Shown here piece by piece: positions 58,750-64,000 of a stretch of DNA of 64,000 nt (its first letter is position 1; each line of letters opens with the position of its first letter). The notes beneath the pieces were generated by a model that was given only the letters and a program-made list of their open reading frames with translations, was not told the origin of the DNA and made no database searches. This stretch comes from Cordilura impudica. Taxonomy: Eukaryota > Arthropoda > Insecta > Diptera > Scathophagidae. Where the stretch lies: the NCBI GenBank assembly GCA_963682025.1, contig OY821521.1, positions 97,108,201 to 97,172,200 of the forward strand. The letters are read 5' to 3'. The translations under genes and the position numbers were made by a program.

Positions 58750-59949
58750 GTCACTGGGCACTACGGGAGTTTTTTTCGTGACTTTCTTGAATGTAAATTA
58801 TAACAGTCCTTTTTAAACCCCAGCAGTAATCTGCCATCATGTGTATATCCCATTTCTTTTGTAGCGGTCCTCCATAGTTGTATCTTTCACGTTGTTCCGC
58901 ACTGGTGTCTCCTAAATTTTCAGGAAAACTATCTAAGTGGCTGTCTAAATAGTAGGTACCACCAGTTACAGCCAAGGGATTGAAACTGTTAAGCATCTCG
59001 TTTACCAGTTTTGGGTTTGCCCAGTAAACTTTTGACAACTACAACAAATGAAGTCCAGAATTTTAGTGTGTTTTGTCTCTGCTTTCCTAGAGGCATAAAA
59101 AGCAAATATATTTGGTGTAGGCAGTTTTCTGTCCAAGAAAATACAATTTTTAAGAACACCATAGCCTTGGTGTTATAATCTTCTTTCATTGTCGTTGTGC
59201 CCATTCTGTAGAAGTACATTTTTCAAACTTCGTTTTGCGCTGTAAATAAATATGCGCCAATCATCTCGAATATCTTCGGGAAAAGCCATTTTTTCAATAA
59301 TACTCTAATTTCGTGCCAATATACAAGATTCGCATCTTGAGAGACGTAGAGGTAGCAGATCTTTTTCTCTAGTACGGTTAAAGGAAATTTTGGTTTCTTG
59401 TTGCAGTAAATTTTGTCATTCATCCTTGGAGCTAGTAATTCAGAAGCTTCTTTATAAAGGTTGAGATCTCTTATGAGGTCATTTAACTTATCCTGATTAA
59501 AACGTTGAGGAATTGACGACATCCCCTCATAGTCACTGTCACTATCATTATAATCAGAATGGTGATTAGCAGGAAAATACTTATCTTCACATAGCTCTGG
59601 TATCTGGTCAAACGTTGGGATCGGTATTTCCTTTGAGTGAGGCGTATTGCGGAGTCTAAATCAGCATAAGTCCACTTACTTCAGTTGCTTCGATTGATTT
59701 CAGTAATATTTACTAAGCAGAAATAACAGTCATCGAAGTGGTTTTAGGGTTCTCTCCACACCATCGATACGACAAATTTCAGTCTTTTTCTTTTCCCGGT
59801 AAGCCATTGTCGTAAATGTTCTGTATACCAAAGTATACAAGATAAACTTTCTTTACAAAGTCGTTAACAGTTTTTCTGTGTTTTAGGAACGTGGATTCTC
59901 CACATATGTAACAAAACACATCACGTTGATTTATACTACATGAACTCAT
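58750..59949 (-). pseudogene. U family copy 2: uncharacterised repeated gene
   Basis: Start at ATG 59949: MSSCSINQRDVFCYICGEST, FLKHRKTVNDFVKKVYLVYF (N-terminal Cys finger plus helix). After frameshifts: EPKNHFDDCYFCLVNITEIN (second Cys pair), SKWTYADLDSA, IPTFDQIPELCEDKYFPA, an acidic run YNDSDSDYEGM, and at 59522 MSSIPQRFNQDKLNDLIRDL. Next come a MKEDYN block, a deletion that removes the central CF-C-WDSRAR segment seen in copy 1, KFWTSFVVVVKSLLGKP, then LVNEMLNSFNPLAV, LDSHLDSFPENLGDTSAEQR and WDIHMMADYCWGLKRT. The intact gene would have no introns over about 1.2 kb plus the deletion. Cys pairs and acid runs are compatible with a transposase or nuclear DNA-binding protein, but the function is unknown to me. 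Confidence 0.72.
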
Positions 59950-60623
59950 TTTATTTAAATTCAGGGACACAAATACAACAATCTACAACATAATACGTTT
60001 TGAATATATAAATTATAAAATGTTTAAAATGTTTTAGAAATGTGTGGACTGTAAGCCCTGTAGAGTTGATTTCATATTTAAATTCTGCGCCCCAAATATG
60101 ACTAAAATCAATTCTGAACTTCTAGGCGCCAAATTTAAATAATATTTTCTTATAAACGTTTTCTGTATGATTTTATAAATGTTCTTAAAACGCTCTTAGG
60201 CTTCCATCATTTAATCGTGACGATAATTTTGTACAGAACATCCTCGCAACAGAAAAAACCCGTTTTGTAATTCAACACTTGTTAGTTTCTCGAACTTTCA
60301 ACTCTACACATTGTGAGATATTATAAGTTTAAACAAATAGTTATATACTGCAATCAAGTTCAGATGTTCAATCTTGAACAAATCTACAAAATCTGTAAAA
60401 ACTGCAATAATTTCAAAAAAAATTTTTTTTTAATCCGTTCGGTATCTTAAAAGTCTATAAAAAAATCATATAAATATGTACTGGTTGTTGTTTATCGAAT
60501 TATCGATAATATTTAGAGAATTTATAGAAAAATATGAAATAATATTTTTCATTTCTATACATTTTTTGAAAATTTACTTACCTTAAAAAAATTTTTGTAT
60601 TTAAATTGGCTTTTTATTTTTAT
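59950..60623. other. Unannotated AT-rich stretch
   Basis: 5' flank of the U copy 2 coding region. No promoter or terminal repeat identified. Confidence 0.35.
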
Positions 60624-61155
60624 TATACCCTCCACATCTCAGTGGCAGAGGGTATATATAGGTTTGTCATTCCGTTTGTAACGCATCGAAAAACTAATTT
60701 CCGACCCAATAAAGTATATATATTCTTGATCCTTATCACAGCTCGAGTCGATATAGCGATGTCCGTCTGTCCGTCTGTCCGTCTGTCCGTGTGTCTGTTG
60801 AAATCACGCTCATTCAAAAAAAAAAGAATTTACTTAGGTCAGGTTACGAAAAAATTATTTGCCATAATTCCCACCAGGTTGGTATTGAAATCGGAGTAAA
60901 TCGGGAGCCTCTGCGCTGAGAAATGAACAAAAGTTTATAGATACCTCTAAAAAAAACATGAAACCTAGTGTTTTCTTGTAATAGTTTCGTGGTTGAACAT
61001 ACAACAACATAAAAAAAGCCACAAAAAAAATGTGATTCATACATATTAACAATAACAAGAACACAACTACCATGAGCTATGTTAATAGTATTGCCACAAA
61101 CCGAGGTGGAGGGTATCAAAGATTCGGCACAGCCGAATTTAACACTCTTACTTGT
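60624..61155 (-). mobile_element. Q-family hairpin-ended element, copy 2 (compact, complete)
   Basis: Left end hairpin TATACCCTC...CCAC/GTGG...GAGGGTATA (60624-60656). Core (GTCC/GTCT)n at about 60762-60800. Right end GGAGGGTATCAAAG, hairpin ATTCGGC-ACA-GCCGAAT (61122-61138), TTAACACTCTTACTTGT. 532 bp; both ends, GTCY core and no coding capacity fit a DINE-1-like nonautonomous Helentron. Open frames at 60606-60899 and the opposite strand are not genes. Confidence 0.75.
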
Positions 61156-61321
61156 TTTTTTTTTCTTTTGTTTTAATCCTTGAACTATTTTTATTATTTT
61201 TACATCTACTTGATTTTGAGCCGAATTTAAGTACGAACTAAAAATATCACATACAATCTCACTTCATCGTAATGTACATAAGGAAAATGGGGCTATAACG
61301 TTTTAAAAATATTTGCGAATA

Positions 61322-61954
61322 TGAGGGCGGATTAATAAGTCCGTGACTTTTCGAACTTCCCTCGTAGTTATATGAAATGCAACACTGCTTCCATCAAGTG
61401 CCACCTGTTAGTAGACTATTGCAAAATTTTGAGCAAGTTTCACAAACACAAATGACGCAGAACGTTCTGGACGGCCAATTGAGGTCAATGCACCCGAAAA
61501 TGATGAAAAAACCCACGATATGGTGTTGGCCGATCGAAGCGTAAAAGTGCGTGAGATTGTTGATGCCATAGGCATTTCATATGGCAGTGTGGTTTCGATT
61601 TTAAATGATCCGTTGGGTTTAAGAAAGCTGTCTGCAAGATGGGTGCCGCGTTTGCTCTCAATTGACCATAAACGTGCCAATTCGTAGCCCATGAATTGGG
61701 CTACGAATTGGCACCTCATCCACCATATTCTCCGGATTTAGCAGCCAGTGACTATTTCCTATTTCCTATTATTGATCGAAAATGCCTATTTTATGGATCT
61801 CGAAAAATCTTATTTTTTGGAAGGGATACAAATATTGGAGAAACGTTCGACTAAGCGCATTGAGCTAAAAGGAGATTATGTTGAAAAATAATTTTTTTTG
61901 TGCAAAAAAACTGTGTTTCATTCTAAAAGTCAAGGACTTATTGATCCGCCTCCG
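61322..61954 (+). mobile_element. Deleted mariner, second copy of the 29250 family
   Basis: TA at 61320-61321 and 61955-61956. Ends TGAGGGCGGATTAATAAGTC and, inward from the right, CGGAGGCGGATCAATAAGTC. 633 bp, shorter than the copy at 29250. The subterminal stretch TATGAAATGCAACACTGCTT is shared with the other copy. Confidence 0.9.
61430..61895 (+). pseudogene. Mariner transposase, internally deleted and rearranged
   Basis: Frame HDMVLADRSVKVREIVDAIG and VSILNDPLGLRKLSARWVPR, LLSIDHKRANS, a stop at the inserted inverted segment (61674-61714), then PHPPYSPDL-equivalent DNA, and DLEKSYFLEGIQILEKRS near 61797. The catalytic core is deleted as in the 29320 copy, and an inverted copy of adjoining sequence replaces about 30 bp. 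The minus-strand frame 61408-61719 is a shadow. Confidence 0.88.
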
Positions 61955-62238
61955 TAGAAAAATGGTCCTAGCCTAGTGGAATACGAAAATGCCATTACCT
62001 TTTCGCGGTTGTTAACAAAGTTCAGTTAAGAAATGCGTCATTGTTTGGAATAAAAATTTTAATATTATTTTATTGGAAAAATTAAAATGTTTCTATTTTA
62101 TCAATGTGCCTTCCTGTCTAAAACTAGGATATAAAAATGAGGTTGTACTGAAGAAATCCGCTATCATGATATGAAAAATGAAATCATTTTAAGAATTTAA
62201 AAATATCACTAGAGCCAAAATTGTTTATGGATCTAGTA

Positions 62239-63537
62239 AAGGGTTTTTCAATAAGAGCGCTACAAAAGTTTTTTTTTTAAATAAAACAAAAACGGTTTTG
62301 GATATCAATGAAATTCTTTATTCTTGTGAAAGTACGTTCGATGCCATTATGTATGGAAATCGATCTCTTTTGCATGGCCACCACGGACACGCTTGCAGAA
62401 GTCCAGACGCTGAACCCAATTTTCAACGGTTTTCAAGCATAAATCGGCCGATACTGCTGCAATTTCAGGTTCGATATTCGTACGAAGTTCATCAGTCGTC
62501 GCCTGCTTGTTGGCATAGACCATAGACTTGACGTAGCCCCACAGGAAATAGTCCAACGGCGTCAAATCGCACGATCGAGGCGGCCAATCGACTGGACCAT
62601 TTCGTGAGATAACACGTTCTCCAAACTTGGTTTCCAATAAATTGATTGTGACTGTGTGGCTTATGGTGCCGTCCTGTTGGAACCACATGTCCTCCAAGTC
62701 CATATTATCCAATTGGGGCCAAAAATATTCGGTTATCATTGAACGGTAGCGATTCCCATTCACAGTAACGTGCCGGTCTTGATCATCACGGAAGAAGTAC
62801 GGCCCAATGACGCCGCCGGCCCATAAACCGCACCAAACCGTAATTCTTTCGGGATGCAATGATGACTCATGGAGTACATGTGGATTTCTGTCTGACCAAT
62901 AACGCATATTTAGTTTATTGAGGAAGCCATTCAGCCAGAAATGAGCCTCATTGCTGAAGATGATTTTTCGATTAAAATCCGAATCATTTTCAAGTTGTTG
63001 CTCAGCCCAATTCACGAACATATGACGCTTCTGATGGTCAAGCGGCTTCAGTTCTTGCGTCAATTTGATCTTGTAAGGATGTAGGCCAAGATCTTTTCGC
63101 AAAATTCGCCACAACGACGTCACAGAGATGCCCAACGCTTGAGAACGACGTGTGAGAGACACATTTTGGCATTCTTCAACTGAAGCCTCAGCGGCAGCAA
63201 TATTCTCGACACTACGGGCACTTCTTTGTCTCGCTGGCACGGGAATATTTTGTACTGTGCCTGGGATTCAAATTTTTCCACTAGACGCTCAATTGTTGAG
63301 ATGCTAGGACGATTATGACGACCATAAATTGGACGTAGCGCTCTTAACGTTGAGGCCACTGACTCCGAATTTCGGTAGTAAATTTTAATAATTTCGACTC
63401 GTTGTTGGCTCGTATATCTTTCCATCATGAAATGGTAAACATTACTGAAGAGAAATGTCAAAAGAGCGGCAAGAAATATGGCGTCGTTTGCTGTCCCTGT
63501 CTTTCTACTTTTGTAGCGTCCCTGTTAAAAAACCCTT
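62239..63537 (-). mobile_element. Tc1/mariner-superfamily element with intact ends, copy 3
   Basis: TA at 62237-62238 and 63538-63539. Ends AAGGGTTTTTCAATAAGAGC and, inward from the right, AAGGGTTTTTTAACAGGGAC, followed on both sides by GCTACAAAAGT. About 32 bp of good inverted repeat, 1299 bp. Confidence 0.92.
62347..63461 (-). pseudogene. Tc1/mariner-superfamily transposase, one frameshift and D-to-N change
   Basis: N-terminus MMERYTSQQRVEIIKIYYRN, GRHNRPSISTIERLVEKFES; the upstream TTG/ATG extension to 63461 is less likely. A frameshift near 63235 leads into a 297-residue frame: RQRSARSVENIAAAEASVEE, VSLTRRSQALGISVTSLWRI, YKIKLTQELKPLDHQKRHMF, then IIFSNEAHFWLNGF, where the first catalytic Asp is Asn. 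WFQQDGTISHTVTINLLE (second Asp, with two residues fewer before the next box), WPPRSCDLTPLDYFLWGYVK (third Asp). Ends HAKEIDFHT. A single frameshift and one catalytic substitution make it the best-preserved transposase in the window after the copy at 55515. Confidence 0.95.
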
Positions 63538-63690
63538 TATATGTAGTATACAATATTAAGGTACTAAAATTTCTGCTAATTGGGAAATTGCAAGCCTAAA
63601 TTGTTTCCGACTGAATTTCTTTTAAGTCAAATTTTCAAGGGGTTCATCTCCTTCAAATCTAAAAATGTTTAAGGTATCACGGGTTCGTTC

Positions 63691-64000
63691 TTAACGCATA
63701 ACGTATGCGGAATGAAATTGCAACAAAATATAATACGTTGTAGTTTTTTCTAAAACAAACATAAATTTTATTTCACTTTTTAAAAATACATTACATAATA
63801 TTAATTTAATGTAAAAAATTTGGTCCCATCCGATCTGCTTTGCGGCAGTTTTGGGGACTTTTTCCATAGCTGTTGAAAATATCGATGTTGGCATATTGAG
63901 GAGTTCCTTTTTAATATTTTCGATCAGACTTTTTGTATTTTTCGGTCTAAAGCCACCAGCATAAACTCTTCGCTTTGAATTAGCCCAAAAATCTTCAATT
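63691..64000 (-). pseudogene. Tc1-like transposase C-terminus, cut by window edge
   Basis: The frame enters from the right edge as IEDFWANSKRRVYAGGFRPK, TKSLIENIKKELLNMPTSIF and TAMEKVPKTAAKQIGWDQIF. The IEDFW box contains the third catalytic Glu of Tc1-type (DDE) transposases. The natural C-terminus is probably near 63815; the remaining codons to the stop at 63691 look like read-through into noncoding DNA. The rest of the gene lies beyond the window. Confidence 0.7.

Overview
The window looks like intergenic DNA from an insect, most likely a schizophoran (calyptrate-type) fly. It is very AT-rich, has no operons and no host gene I can name, and is packed with dipteran-type transposable elements: Tc1/mariner relatives, non-LTR retrotransposons, hAT elements, Helitrons, and hairpin-ended repeats carrying a GTCC/GTCY core like Drosophila DINE-1. 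Species cannot be fixed from the sequence. Every transposase or reverse transcriptase gene I can read is broken, so no coding region here is likely to be functional.

Layout. 1-2130: a heptanucleotide (AAAAATT)n array decaying into a hammerhead-ribozyme-like motif. 2.5-5.4 kb: a broken non-LTR element (LINE A) and hairpin-repeat fragments. 5.4-10.5 kb: mostly unexplained AT-rich DNA with a small palindromic element and a cryptic repeat. 10.5-12.7 kb: two hairpin-ended DINE-like elements (called families Q and P here). 13-16.7 kb: LINE B, interrupted in its 3' UTR by a 1.6 kb Helitron. 16.7-17.9 kb: a Tc1-like relic and a second Helitron family (S). 19.4-21.4 kb: a mariner relic and a complete but dead Tc1/mariner-superfamily element. 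21.9-30.7 kb: LINE C split by a nest of insertions (an ATGCA-rich hAT-like element X, which contains P elements, one of which contains a 2.5 kb hAT; then a TIR element Y; then a deleted mariner). 33-37.8 kb: another P element, an S Helitron, a second copy of the large Helitron and a degenerate mariner-like pseudogene. 40.5-41.1 kb: a TIR foldback element. 43.1-43.8 kb and 58.7-59.9 kb: two decayed copies of an uncharacterised repeated gene family. 44.9-46.6 kb: LINE D. 49.3-49.7 kb: a hAT-type foldback MITE with intact 8-bp target duplication. 50.5-53.6 kb: a second (AAAAATT)n array of about 3.2 kb. 55.4-56.7, 61.3-62.0 and 62.2-63.5 kb: further mariner-superfamily copies. Right edge: the C-terminus of a Tc1-like transposase.

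The elements do not form a pathway. They record successive insertions whose order can be read from the nesting, the target-site duplications and the terminal repeats. The most noteworthy items are the uncharacterised gene family, the nested stack in LINE C, the two near-identical Helitrons in inverted orientation, and the pure-AT heptanucleotide satellites with internal higher-order duplication. Family letters P, Q, S, X, Y, U and LINE A-D are labels made for this answer only.
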